The position numbers and the translations under genes were made by a program. Below the pieces are notes generated by a model. It saw nothing but the letters and a program-made list of their open reading frames with translations, searched no databases and was not told the origin of the DNA. DNA of 64,000 bases from the NCBI GenBank assembly GCA_963732335.1, contig CAVSZO010000063.1:248001-312000 (forward strand), written 5' to 3'. Source of the DNA: Desertimonas sp963732335. GTDB lineage: Bacteria > Actinomycetota > Acidimicrobiia > Acidimicrobiales > Ilumatobacteraceae. Each line of letters starts with the position of its first letter. Position 1 is the first letter of the stretch. This document shows positions 35,729 to 44,466 of the stretch, in pieces.

Positions 35729-36127
35729 ATGGCAACATTTCCACCCATCACCCACGTCGCGCTCACCGTCCGCGATCTCTCTGTGAGCGTGCCATGGTAC
35801 GAATCGCTCTTGAGTGCCGAGCCCGTGCTTGACGAGGACACCGATCCCGACTTCCATCACACGGTGTACTTGATCGGTGACGGCCAGCTCTTCGGGCTGC
35901 ACCAGCACGTGACGCCTGTACCCGACGAGCAGTTCAGCGAGTTCAGGCTCGGCCTCGACCATGTTGCATTTGGTTGTGCCAATCGGCAAGAACTCGAAGA
36001 GTGGGTACGCCGACTCGATGAGCTTGGCATCGCCCACGGAGGGATCAAGGACGCAACCTATGGGTTGGGTTTGAGCTTCCGAGATCCGGACGGCATCGCG
36101 CTTGAGTTCTTTGCCCCGCCGGACTGA
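35729..36127 (+). CDS. VOC family (glyoxalase/bleomycin resistance-like) protein
   Basis: A 132-residue protein with two beta-alpha-beta-beta-beta units: ITHVALTVRDLSVSVPWYES, YLIGDGQLFGLHQH, then LGLDHVAFGCANRQELEEWV and GLSFRDPDGIALEFFAPPD. Metal ligands of the fold would be the His in THVALTV, the His/Glu of the inner strands and the final Glu in ALEFF. The ATG at 35729 has AAGGGAGA seven bases upstream. The family covers dioxygenases, isomerases and resistance proteins; no specific role can be assigned. Confidence 0.9.
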   Translation: MATFPPITHVALTVRDLSVSVPWYESLLSAEPVLDEDTDPDFHHTVYLIGDGQLFGLHQHVTPVPDEQFSEFRLGLDHVAFGCANRQELEEWVRRLDELGIAHGGIKDATYGLGLSFRDPDGIALEFFAPPD

Positions 36128-36245
36128 GACGCGGAACTGCCGATCGGCGTTCCGTCCGGGCCGCTCCTGATCCGGCAACTATGCGCTGATCGGGGAGACT
36201 CGTTGCGCTGCGTCGCAGCGATGCGCGGGTCTCGAAGGGATTTGC

Positions 36246-37109
36246 ATGTCTGACCGAAAGGTGTGGTTGATCACCGGTGCGAGCCGCGGAATGGGTGCGG
36301 CACTCTGCAAGGCGGCACTGGCGGCCGGGAACGCTGTGGTCGCCACTGGTCGTCGGCCCGACAAGGTTGCGAAGGCGCTCGGCGCGTCCGATGGCCTGCT
36401 GGTCGTGAGGCTTGACGTCACCAGCGTTGCGGACGCAAACGCCGCCGTCGGCGCGGCCGTCGAGCGGTTCGGCCGAATCGACGTGGTGGTCAACAACGCA
36501 GGAGTTTCGTTCAAGGGCTACTTCGAGGAGATGTCGCCCGACCAGGTCGAACAGCAGTTGGCCACGAATCTGCTCGGTCCGATGAACGTCACTCGCGCCG
36601 TGTTGCCGGTGATGCGGCGGCAGCGCTCCGGGCATGTGATCTCGATCTCGTCCGGTGCTGGGCTCGTGGCGTTCGAGTACTCGTCGGTCTACGCAGCGTC
36701 GAAGTTCGCGTTGGAGGGTTGGATGGGGGCGCTGGAACAAGAGGTTGCGCCGTTCGGTATCCAGACCACGATCGTCAATCCGGGATTCTTCCGCACGGGG
36801 CTGGCGAGTCCGGAGTCGCTCATCTGGCCAGACGTGTCCATCGCTGACTATGCCGAGCGCAGCGCCGCCCAGCGGACGTGGTGGAAGGCCCAAGACCGCC
36901 AACAGTCCGGTGATCCGGACAAGCTCGCCAAAGCGCTGCTCACCATCGCCAGCGAGGAACCGCCGTCACGACGCTTCCTCGCCGGAGCCGACGTGGTGGC
37001 ATTAGCCGAGCGCAAGATCGCAGAGCTGCAAGAACAGATCGAATCTCACCGCGAGCTATCGACGTCGTTGACGTTCGATCCGGCCGACGACGCCGGAGGC
37101 GACAACTAG
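36246..37109 (+). CDS. short-chain dehydrogenase/reductase
   Basis: A 287-residue classical SDR. Cofactor motif ITGASRGMGAALCKAALAAG, NNAG in VVVNNAGVSFKGYFEEM, catalytic Ser in ISISSGAGLVAFEYSSVYAA with the YxxxK Tyr and Lys in VYAASKFALEG, and PG motif TTIVNPGFFRTGL. The C-terminus is longer than usual and charged (EQIESHRELSTSLTFDPADD). An Arg in the glycine motif (ASRG) suggests NADP preference. The substrate is unknown. It is followed by a repeat copy. Confidence 0.93.
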   Translation: MSDRKVWLITGASRGMGAALCKAALAAGNAVVATGRRPDKVAKALGASDGLLVVRLDVTSVADANAAVGAAVERFGRIDVVVNNAGVSFKGYFEEMSPDQVEQQLATNLLGPMNVTRAVLPVMRRQRSGHVISISSGAGLVAFEYSSVYAASKFALEGWMGALEQEVAPFGIQTTIVNPGFFRTGLASPESLIWPDVSIADYAERSAAQRTWWKAQDRQQSGDPDKLAKALLTIASEEPPSRRFLAGADVVALAERKIAELQEQIESHRELSTSLTFDPADDAGGDN

Positions 37110-37194
37110 GTCGACCGATAAGGCCGACCAGAACTGCCAGTGTCGTTGTCTAAGGTCCCGAACCCGTCAACGTCGCGGAACCGGCAGCAGCGAT

Positions 37195-37358
37195 CGGCGG
37201 TAGGTGCACGGCGTCGCCTTCCGTTGACAAGCGCGCCGACGGAGTTAAGCGGTTCCGGCGTACGGGCGGTGCCGCACCGAACGGACGACTGATCGAACCG
37301 AATCACGGGCGCCGGCGTTCGCCCCGAAACGAGCCACCCAGAACTCATGCAGGCATGT
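37195..37358 (+). repeat. dispersed intergenic repeat, longest copy near 37.25 kb
   Basis: CGGCGGTAGGTGCACGGCGT at the left, GCACCGAACGGACGACTGAT in the middle, and GAGCCACCCAGAACTCATGC followed by AGGCATGTC at the right. It also carries GGGCG...CGCCC arms near the right end. About 40 bases longer than the other complete copies, it lies 85 bases after the SDR stop. Confidence 0.6.
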
Positions 37359-37505
37359 CTTCGCCTAGCGGGATGGAGTGGTCGAGAGCAGGGCCGTGAC
37401 GGCCGGATCTCGGCGTGGCCGAGACTCACGGCGGATACCGGTCCCCTCCACTGTGGGGGTGCCGACGGGCGCCGCATACCCGACGGTCAGGAGCGATTCG
37501 ACATC

Positions 37506-38156
37506 GTGCGACACTGGACCGTGGGTTGGTATCGGGACCACGTGTTTCCCCGCATCATGAATCTTGCGTGCAACACCAAGGAGACGCGCCGAATCCGCGC
37601 CGCGGTGTGTGGGCTTCTCGCTGGAGAGGTGCTCGAGATCGGGTTCGGTACCGGTCTCAATCTTCCGCATCTGCCACGGTCCGTCACTCGCCTGCGCGCC
37701 GTCGACCCATTGAGGACGGGTCGAGATCTCGCTAGTGAACGCCTCGCCGACAGTCACGTCGAGGTCGACTTCGTCGGCCTCGACGGTCAGGCCCTGGAGC
37801 TCGATGACGATTCCGTCGACGCCGCGCTCTCGACGTGGACCTTGTGCACCATTCCCGACGCGCCCGCCGCCATTCGTGAGATCGCTCGCGTCCTCCGTCG
37901 TGGTGGAATCTTCCACTTCGCCGAGCACGGCCGGGCGCCAGACGCCAACATCCAGAAGTGGCAGGACCGGCTCAACGGCCTGCAGCAGCGAGTGGCGTGC
38001 GGTTGCAACTTGAACAGAGACATCGCGGCGATCATCGAGGACGGCGGCATGACGATCACGAGTATCGAGACGTTCTACGCGAAGGGCGATCCCAAAATCG
38101 TCGGATGGACCTACCAAGGCACCGCCGAGGTGAGACACCGTGGCGGGCGTACATAG
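37506..38156 (+). CDS. class I SAM-dependent methyltransferase
   Basis: About 216 residues. Motif I is VLEIGFGTGLNLPHLPRSVT, then LRAVDPLRTGRDL, VDFVGLDGQALELDDDSVDA, CTIPDAPAAIREIARVLRRG and GIFHFAEHGRAPDANIQKWQ, all typical of the Methyltransf_11 group related to UbiE. The C-terminal CGCNLNRDIAAIIEDGG fits thiol- or small-molecule methyltransferases. The GTG at 37506 has AGGAG at 12 bases; the GTG at 37521 is the alternative. Sequence upstream in the same frame has no domain. Confidence 0.9.
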   Translation: MRHWTVGWYRDHVFPRIMNLACNTKETRRIRAAVCGLLAGEVLEIGFGTGLNLPHLPRSVTRLRAVDPLRTGRDLASERLADSHVEVDFVGLDGQALELDDDSVDAALSTWTLCTIPDAPAAIREIARVLRRGGIFHFAEHGRAPDANIQKWQDRLNGLQQRVACGCNLNRDIAAIIEDGGMTITSIETFYAKGDPKIVGWTYQGTAEVRHRGGRT

Positions 38157-38313
38157 TTCACAAGGCTGACGGCACGGTCGGGGAAGAACGGCACTACGTC
38201 GACAGGCCTGTCGGCTAGTTCATCAGCGCCAATCACCCCCGTCGCCGGGGACGCTCTCTATTGCGACTACCACGGAGTGCCGCAGGGTTCGCGGTGGTGC
38301 GCGGAGTCAAGGG

Positions 38314-38580
38314 TCATGGAGCGTTCGAGGCGTTGGCGATCGCTGTTCGTGGGTCCCGGTTGGGGTCGCCGATGCGAGTCAGCGAGTCGCGAAACGTGGT
38401 CAGTGCGTCGTTTCGTTGGTCGTCAGTCAAGTCGGCTGCCATGATCCGCTCGACGGAGGGGGCGAGGTCGCGGTGCCGGCTGACCATCTCGTGGGCGAGT
38501 TGCTCGTTTGCCGCGAGGTCCTCGATCGGTGTGATGCCGTTGTGCCAACGGGTAGAAGGCTGCTTCTTCTTAGTGACCAT
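38314..38580 (-). CDS. small helical protein of unknown function
   Basis: An 88-residue, highly charged protein (MVTKKKQPSTRWHNGITPIE) predicted to be all-helical (ANEQLAHEMVSRHRDLAPSV, DDQRNDALTTFRDSLTRIGD). No signal or membrane segment. It is followed by the metallopeptidase gene further upstream on the same strand, with 68 bases between, which might be one transcript. Family not recognised. Confidence 0.65.
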   Translation of the reverse strand: MVTKKKQPSTRWHNGITPIEDLAANEQLAHEMVSRHRDLAPSVERIMAADLTDDQRNDALTTFRDSLTRIGDPNRDPRTAIANASNAP

Positions 38581-38648
38581 GGTGTCTCATTTCTTGGTAT
38601 CGGTTGGTCGTCGGGCTGAGGGGCACTCGTCGCGGCCCGCTGGGACTG

Positions 38649-39704
38649 TCAACGCGAGGCATGCGAGCGTTCTCGATGGGATTGGGCGGCGACGTGACGG
38701 TGCACGAAGGCGAGCTTGTCGACGACGTCGCCGTTGGGGTCGAAGGGGTAGACGGCTGCGCTGCCGACCGACTCGGCGATGGCGTTGACGGCAACATTGA
38801 TCGGTCGCCATACGTCGAGGACGTCATCGAAGTCGCCTGTCGCCAGGGTTTCGGCGGCCGCCGACATCCCGACACTGTCGGCGGGGACGAGTTCGTGGGC
38901 GATCGCGGTGTCGGCTGCGTCGACGATGTGCAGGTAGTGGGCGAACGTCTCGGCCCAATCCTCGAGTGGATGTGACGCCGCGTAGGCGGTCACGTGACGG
39001 CTGGCATCCCACGTCGGAGACCCGCCCGAGTAGTACGTCGCCACGGCCTCGCGGTAGTCGATGCGCTCGTCGCCGAACACGTCACGGAACGAGGACAAGC
39101 AGTCGGAGCGGTCAACGAGGCGCCTCCAGAAGTAGTGGCCGACCTCGTGGCGGAGATGGCCGATCACCGTGCGGTACGTCTCGCCCAACTGCCGTCGTAA
39201 ACCGTCGCGGTAGCGATCGTCGGCCTCGGCGAGATCCAGGGTCACGACGCCGTCGAAGTGGCCGGTGATGCCGCGCTCGCCCGGGATGTGGACGAGATCG
39301 AACACGAGCCCGTCAGGTTCCGACGTCGACCGCATCTCGAACCGGAGTCCGAGCGTGTCCAGTTGGTGGACGAGGTGACGCTTCGCTGCTTCGGCCCTCA
39401 CCCAGGCCTCGACAGCGTCGGGTCGTGCACTGTCGGGACGACCTCGGGTGAGCCGGCAGGAACGACACCACACCGTGTCGGAACCGGTTGTCAACATCCA
39501 GTTGCAACCCCACGCCGAGTTCATGCAACGCCACCACGGCCCGTCGTGACCGCCGACCTCGTAGGTCGCTGGATCGTTCGATGGCAACAGCATCCGGACC
39601 GTTCGATCCGCGCTCAGATATCCGAGCGCCACACCGCATGCTCCGCATTCCTGCACGGCAAAGGGCACCCGCTCGCCGCAACAGTCGCAACGGAAGACTC
39701 GCAC
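38649..39704 (-). CDS. putative zinc-binding metallopeptidase (Peptidase_Mx/DUF2248-like)
   Basis: A 351-residue protein. An N-terminal zinc ribbon is seen in FRCDCCGERVPFAVQECGAC, with further pairs CMNSAWGCNW and VWCRSCRLTRG. The central HEVGHYFWRRLVDRSDCLSS is a gluzincin HExxH-like motif in the form H-E-x-G-H, followed by a downstream acidic region DERIDYREAVATYY and DWAETFAHYLHIVDAADTAI, which supplies the third ligand. The architecture matches the actinobacterial zinc-binding metallopeptidase family. It is cytoplasmic (no signal); the substrate is unknown. Confidence 0.9.
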   Translation of the reverse strand: MRVFRCDCCGERVPFAVQECGACGVALGYLSADRTVRMLLPSNDPATYEVGGHDGPWWRCMNSAWGCNWMLTTGSDTVWCRSCRLTRGRPDSARPDAVEAWVRAEAAKRHLVHQLDTLGLRFEMRSTSEPDGLVFDLVHIPGERGITGHFDGVVTLDLAEADDRYRDGLRRQLGETYRTVIGHLRHEVGHYFWRRLVDRSDCLSSFRDVFGDERIDYREAVATYYSGGSPTWDASRHVTAYAASHPLEDWAETFAHYLHIVDAADTAIAHELVPADSVGMSAAAETLATGDFDDVLDVWRPINVAVNAIAESVGSAAVYPFDPNGDVVDKLAFVHRHVAAQSHRERSHASR

Positions 39705-40534
39705 CTCAGTGGTCCGGTGTCCCGGGGCAGCCGATCAAGCCGCTCGCCGATCAGGTGAACGAGACGCTGTCGCCGTTAGCAAGCCCGACGCCACGTCGGG
39801 TCGCGGATCCGTCGACATGCTGAGCGCTCGCACCCACGAACGACGGATCATGACCGGGCGAGACGACGAGCGGCGGGCCGGCAACGTGACCGCCGGGTCC
39901 GGTGACGACGACACGCCACTCTCGCCGCTCGAGCGGTGAGTGGGAAACGAATGCGACGTCAATTTGGGGCGACTCCTCGAACCGGGTTGGCTTAGGTCAA
40001 GGCGTCGAGCATGCACGGGCGGCAGCGCGACCGGCCGTCCTGCCCAAACGAGGCGACTCATCCCAAGGATCTGAGCATACCGCCGACGGCCAGCCGCGGC
40101 TCCACGTCGGACGTGATCTTCGTTTGTCACAGCCGATCGTGGCGACGTCGCCGTACAGTCGCCACCGGCGACTAGAGCGGAAGCCGAGCTCAGGCGCGAC
40201 AGGCACCCGCTCGGCGGCAGCAGTCACCACTTCGGCTGCGGTGACGTCATATCTGCGCGTCGCCGCCTGCTCAGATCACGGTTCGAATCGTCGGCGGCGT
40301 GTAGCGAACAGCCAAGCATGAGGTGAGGACGTCCCGCCCTCATCGATGCCGTGTTCATGATCTGCTCGACCGACGGCGGCCAGTCGCCACACAAAGCGAC
40401 GATGTCGTAGGCGACCCGGATCGCCCGCTCTCTTGGTCGTGCGGCTCAGACGGGCGGCGCCGCTTCGTAACGCATCGCTCCGAAACGACGAGGAGCCGCC
40501 CCGACGGACCCGGCGGCACCTCGCGTCACCCGGC
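39705..40534. other. intergenic, no gene recognised
   Basis: About 830 bases. Several open frames occur on both strands without recognisable domains. Near 40010-40090 the minus strand shows a block starting GTCGGCGGTATGCTCAG and ending GCCGCCCGTGCATGC that could be a reversed, degenerate repeat copy. Nothing else is supported. Confidence 0.35.
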
Positions 40535-40729
40535 TCACACGGATCGGACGTTCTTGGCTTCCTCGCTCTTGCGGCCGGGACCGACCTCGAACTCGACGGT
40601 CTGGCCCTCGGCCAGGGTCGTGCCGCCGGCCTGCAGGTTGGAGACGTGCACGAACACGTCCTCGCCGCCCTCCCGGGAGATGAAACCGAACCCTCGGTCT
40701 TGATCGAAGAACTTCACTTTGCCTTGCAC
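40535..40729 (-). CDS. csp: cold shock protein (CspA family)
   Basis: A 64-residue OB-fold RNA-binding protein: GKVKFFDQDRGFGFISREGG with the RNP1-like FGFI, EDVFVHVSNLQ with RNP2 VFVH, then GQTVEFEVGPGRKSEEAKNV. The GTG at 40729 gives the standard length; an upstream in-frame start would add 16 residues foreign to the family. No Shine-Dalgarno is visible directly before it, common for csp genes with structured leaders. It acts as an RNA chaperone in growth and cold adaptation. Confidence 0.95.
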   Translation of the reverse strand: MQGKVKFFDQDRGFGFISREGGEDVFVHVSNLQAGGTTLAEGQTVEFEVGPGRKSEEAKNVRSV

Positions 40730-41172
40730 AACGAAACCAACTGTCTTTCTCGGCCGACCCAAGCGGTCGGCCAACACTGGACGGTACGAGCTTCAGAGGC
40801 GCGATCCTCGTTGACCATCATCCACCCACGACGCGGACGGCGGCGCGACACGCCTCCCAGCCACCGTCGCGACACAGCCTGCACCGATGCACCGACGCCG
40901 GGTGTCGCGATAGCCGCCCGTACTCTTGCTCCGAGCGATACCGCCTGTGGACGTGTTCGTCCGGCGGTCCTCGCATGTTCTGCGTACCGTCGCCTGGTCA
41001 TGCTGCCGACGCCGCGAACGACGGAGAGTCCATGAATGGCCGCGGTTGCCGAATCCGTCGGCGCCCAGACCTGCGGGCAAATGGCGCCTCTAGCCACAGG
41101 GGCCGCTCTCGTGTCGAGGCAACGTGGCGTTCCGCGAACTCGGCGGCACCGGATCCGATACCGTCAGCATCT
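40730..41172. other. csp leader and intergenic region
   Basis: The region upstream of csp on the minus strand probably holds a long 5' leader, but no convincing promoter was read. Toward 41.0 kb CGCGAACGACGG resembles a fragment of the dispersed repeat. No gene is supported before the ferritin-like gene. Confidence 0.35.
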
Positions 41173-41866
41173 GTGCTCTCGCACGTAGTCAAGACTCGTG
41201 GGTCGGCGCCACCGACATCGGAGCACGACTTCGTGATCGAGCATCGCGAGGCGCTGATCTACATGATCTGCGAGGCCGCCGAGCTCGAGCATTTGCTCAT
41301 GTGTGAGTACCTGTTCGCCGCGTTCAGTCTGAAGGACGCACCCGACGCCACGCTCGCCGCCGAGCACCTGGAGGCAGTTCGTGGCTGGCGACGTGTACTT
41401 CTCGGCGTGGCCCGCGAGGAAATGCTGCACCTGGCACTCACCGCCGACATGCTGCTCGCCCTTGGGCATCACCGCATTTGTCGCGGCCCAACCTTCCGCA
41501 ACCGGCTCGCCACTACCCGCCGGGCGTTCGCCTCGTGCTGTTGCCCTTCGGCGAGCAGGCGCTGCGCCACTTCCTGTATCTCGAGCGGCCGGAGGGGATG
41601 GATCTCACCGACGCCGACGGGCTTGCCGCAGCGGATGCCGCGTCGCCTGTCATGGCGGCCGACGAGCTCGTGCCTCGGTTGCAGGACTTCGCCACGGTCG
41701 GGCACTTGTACCGGGCGATCGAGGCCGGGTTCGGGCACCTCGTCGACAAGATGGGCGAGGACCGCGTGTTCGTCGGGCCGCCACAGGCCCAGATCACCCA
41801 GAGCGCCTTCGCCTGGCCCAAACTCGTTGCCGTGACCGACTTGGCCAGCGGTCCGGACGACGACGC
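41173..41866 (+). CDS. ferritin-like domain protein, VioB/iminophenylpyruvate-synthase-associated type (frameshifted)
   Basis: Frame one gives IEHREALIYMICEAAELEHL, LMCEYLFAAFSL and VLLGVAREEMLHLALTADML, the two metal-ligand helices (E..H pairs) of a ferritin-like domain. Near 41480 a one-base shift leads to RPNLPQPARHYPPGVRLVLL, FGEQALRHFLYLERPEGMDL and VGHLYRAIEAGFGHLVDKMG, the continuation of the same domain. The C-terminus after LVAVTDLASG is shortened or lost. Proteins of this kind are di-iron enzymes or scaffold proteins of unknown actinobacterial role. The small gene at 41978-42217 faces it on the other strand. The GTG at 41173 is tentative. Confidence 0.75.
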
Positions 41867-41977
41867 CGGCCTCGCCCATCAAGTCGGCGACCGGTGGCCA
41901 TCGGTTCCCATCTGCATCAAGCGTTTTGAACGATCGGGATCATGTGGTGCAACGCCTGGAGACGCGACCGGTCAGTG

Positions 41978-42217
41978 TCATTGCTGCTTTCCACTCTCGA
42001 CCCACCGTTGGAAGAGGTCGACTTGTGCAGCGGGCCAGGCCCCATCGCACGGCATGGTGCCGTCTCGGAGGCGTGCGAGGATGGCGTCGGCGTGTCGGCT
42101 GACGTCGTCGTGGGACCAGAGGTCGAAGCGGGACTGCATCGCGCTCCGGTCACGCTCGCGGAACATGGGCTTGATGTGGGTTTCAAAGCCTGCCGGCCCG
42201 TCGATGTCGTTGGTCAC
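41978..42217 (-). CDS. small protein, conserved partner of ferritin-like proteins
   Basis: A 79-residue protein starting with the GTG at 42217, preceded by CAGGAG at six bases. Sequence landmarks are FETHIKPMFRERDRSAMQSR, FDLWSHDDVSRHADAILARL and GTMPCDGAWPAAQVDLFQRW, a pattern I know from actinobacterial genes lying beside ferritin-like proteins. The single Cys in MPCDGAWP and the final WVESG recall the end of a cytochrome-c-like fold, but there is no CxxCH heme site. It is convergent with the ferritin-like gene. Function unknown. Confidence 0.85.
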   Translation of the reverse strand: MTNDIDGPAGFETHIKPMFRERDRSAMQSRFDLWSHDDVSRHADAILARLRDGTMPCDGAWPAAQVDLFQRWVESGKQQ

Positions 42218-42775
42218 GCTGTTCTCCTGACGTCGAGCAGCCAAGGGCCGCTTGGTAACGAGTCGGTGAGCCCCGACCCGACTGTTCGCCTGGCTAGGTT
42301 GGCCCGCCTCGAGGTACGGACCACACTGTCGCTTTTTCCCGCCCATGTCTGGACGAGGTCCAGTGTCGCACGTGCACAGGATGCGGACTGAGCGTCACCC
42401 AGCGGTGGAGCCTCATTTCGATGCGCTCGCCGACCCCCAGTGTCGCGTCCGGTCACCACCAGCTCAAAGGAGTACCCGGAGACTGGGAACTCTTCGCCAT
42501 CAAGGACCAAGCGTCAAGTTCGGCGACACCGTAACGGGCAGGTGTTCGGTCCGAGACCGTTGGAGGTCGTTGACGATTTCGGTCGTCGATCGTGCACTGG
42601 TGTCCTGAGCGGCGAGGACGGCAGCTCTGCATGTGGACACGGCGACGCTCGTAACCGCTCACGTTTCGGAGTCGAGGTGGCCAGTCCCGTGCGATCGGTG
42701 CCTCGTGACGCAAGACGGTGGTGTTTCGCAACGTTGCTTCGGCACGGTCGGTCGCCGACCCCTAGGGTCACGGGG
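42218..42775. other. intergenic, possible remnant
   Basis: About 560 bases. A + strand stretch reading AVEPHFDALADPQCRV (about 42400-42450) faintly resembles the start of an ArsR-type regulator (FDALADPxRR), but the frame is lost at once. Nothing else is recognised. Confidence 0.25.
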
Positions 42776-43606
42776 ATGAACGCTCAAGACTCTCCCGACA
42801 CCATCGTTTTGATCCACGGCTTCTGGGTCACGCCTCGCAGCTGGGAGGACTGGATCGCCCACTACGAGGCCAAGGGTTTCAAGGTGCTGGCGCCGGCGTA
42901 TCCGGGTTTCGAGGTGGAGGTTGAGGCGCTGAATGCCGATCCGACCCCGATCGAACAGGTGACGGTGGCGCAGATCATGGAGCATCTCGAGGGGGTCGTC
43001 GGAGGGCTCGAACGAGCGCCGATCCTGATGGGTCATTCGGCTGGCGGCGTGTTCACTCAGCTGCTGATGGACCGCGGCTATGGCGCGGTCGGCGTGGCGA
43101 TCAACTCGGCGCCGACGGAAGGGGTGAAGCGGGTGCCGTTGTCGCAGGTCAAGGCGAGCTTCCCGGTGCTGAAGAACCCGGCCAACCGGCACAAGGCGGT
43201 GGGGCTCAACTTCGAGCAGTGGCAGTACACGTTCACCAACACGTTCCCTGAGGAGCGCGGCCGCGAGCTCTACGAGCGCTATCACATTCCTGCGTCTGGT
43301 CAGATCTTCTGGGCGAGCGCGCTGGCCAACATCCATCCCGGTAAGGACGACACCCACGTCGACTACAAGAACCCCGGCCGGGCGCCGTTGCTGTTCATCT
43401 CGGGCAGTGACGACCACCTCATGCCGCCTTCGATCCAGCGATCGAACGCCAAGCATTACAAGGCTGAGGGCACGGTCACCGAGGTGAAGGAGTTCACCGG
43501 TCCGCACTTGCTGCCGGCGTTCGATGGTTGGGAGCAAGTCGCCGACTACGCCCTGGACTGGGCGCTGAGCCACGCCAAACCCATCACCGGTTCCGGTCCT
43601 GCGTGA
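42776..43606 (+). CDS. alpha/beta hydrolase
   Basis: A 276-residue alpha/beta hydrolase: TIVLIHGFWVTPRSWEDWIA (oxyanion region), APILMGHSAGGVFTQLLMDR (nucleophile Ser in GHSAGG), PLLFISGSDDHLMPPSIQRS (acid) and a His in FTGPHLLPAFDGWEQVADYA. No signal peptide. The family is common in actinobacteria for small ester or lactone hydrolysis; the substrate is unknown. Its TGA overlaps the GTG of the next gene (GTGA), so the two are translationally coupled. Confidence 0.93.
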   Translation: MNAQDSPDTIVLIHGFWVTPRSWEDWIAHYEAKGFKVLAPAYPGFEVEVEALNADPTPIEQVTVAQIMEHLEGVVGGLERAPILMGHSAGGVFTQLLMDRGYGAVGVAINSAPTEGVKRVPLSQVKASFPVLKNPANRHKAVGLNFEQWQYTFTNTFPEERGRELYERYHIPASGQIFWASALANIHPGKDDTHVDYKNPGRAPLLFISGSDDHLMPPSIQRSNAKHYKAEGTVTEVKEFTGPHLLPAFDGWEQVADYALDWALSHAKPITGSGPA

Positions 43607-44415
43607 CGGAGATCCGCGTCACGCACATCGGCGGTCCCACCGTCCTCATCGAGGCGCTGGGATGGCGGATCCTGACCGATCCGACGTTCGACCCTCCCGG
43701 CAGGACCTACAAGTTCGGGTGGGGCAGCAAGTCGACGAAGCTGTCCGGGCCCGCAGTGACGCCCGACGACGTCGGATCGATCGACGCGGTGCTGGTCAGT
43801 CACGACCATCACGGCGACAACCTCGACGACTCCGGCCGTACGCTGCTCGCTGCCGCCCCTACGGTGATCACCACGAAGGCCGGGGCGCGGCGGCTCGGCT
43901 CAGGTGTGCGTGGCCTCGATCCTTGGGAGATCACACGCCTCGAAGCAACCGGCAAGCCAACGATCGAGGTGACGGCGACGCCGTGCCGCCACGGTCCGCC
44001 GCTCAGCCGCCCGATCGTCGGTGACGTAGTCGGCTTCGCCCTGCGTTGGGACGGCCAGCGCAACCACATGGCATGGGTCTCTGGCGACACTGTTCTCTAC
44101 AACGGCGTCCGCGACGTCGCCGATCGCCTCGACGTCGACGTCGCGATCCTGCACCTGGGCGAAGTGCAGTTCCCGATCACCGGGCCCGTTCGCTACTCGA
44201 TGACCGCTCGTGACGCCGTCGAGCTGTGCAGCGCGCTCCGACCACGCGTCGCGATACCCGTCCACTACGAGGGCTGGTCGCATTTCCACGAAGGCCGCGA
44301 CGAAATCGAACGTGAAATCAGCCGTGCCCCCGACGAACTGCGCGACCTCTTCCGACTGCTCCCGCGCGGCGAACCAATCGAAGTCGGTGAACAGGCCGAG
44401 ACGCAACTCCGCTGA
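43603..44415 (+). CDS. MBL-fold metallohydrolase (UlaG-like)
   Basis: A 270-residue metallo-beta-lactamase-fold protein. VTHIGGPTVLIEALGWRILT DPTF opens the fold. The metal motif is LVSHDHHGDNLDDSGRTLL (H-x-H-x2-D variant of UlaG-like proteins), with further ligands in ATPCRHGPP, WVSGDTVLYNG and PVHYEGWSHF. It probably hydrolyses a small phosphoester, lactone or amide. It starts at a GTG that overlaps the stop of the hydrolase gene by four bases, so both products act in one process, possibly successive steps in degrading one compound. Confidence 0.92.
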   Translation: MTEIRVTHIGGPTVLIEALGWRILTDPTFDPPGRTYKFGWGSKSTKLSGPAVTPDDVGSIDAVLVSHDHHGDNLDDSGRTLLAAAPTVITTKAGARRLGSGVRGLDPWEITRLEATGKPTIEVTATPCRHGPPLSRPIVGDVVGFALRWDGQRNHMAWVSGDTVLYNGVRDVADRLDVDVAILHLGEVQFPITGPVRYSMTARDAVELCSALRPRVAIPVHYEGWSHFHEGRDEIEREISRAPDELRDLFRLLPRGEPIEVGEQAETQLR

Positions 44416-44466
44416 CACGGCGACCGGTCGGCTTCGTCTCGTCGTCGGTGTGTGGGTCACCACCCG

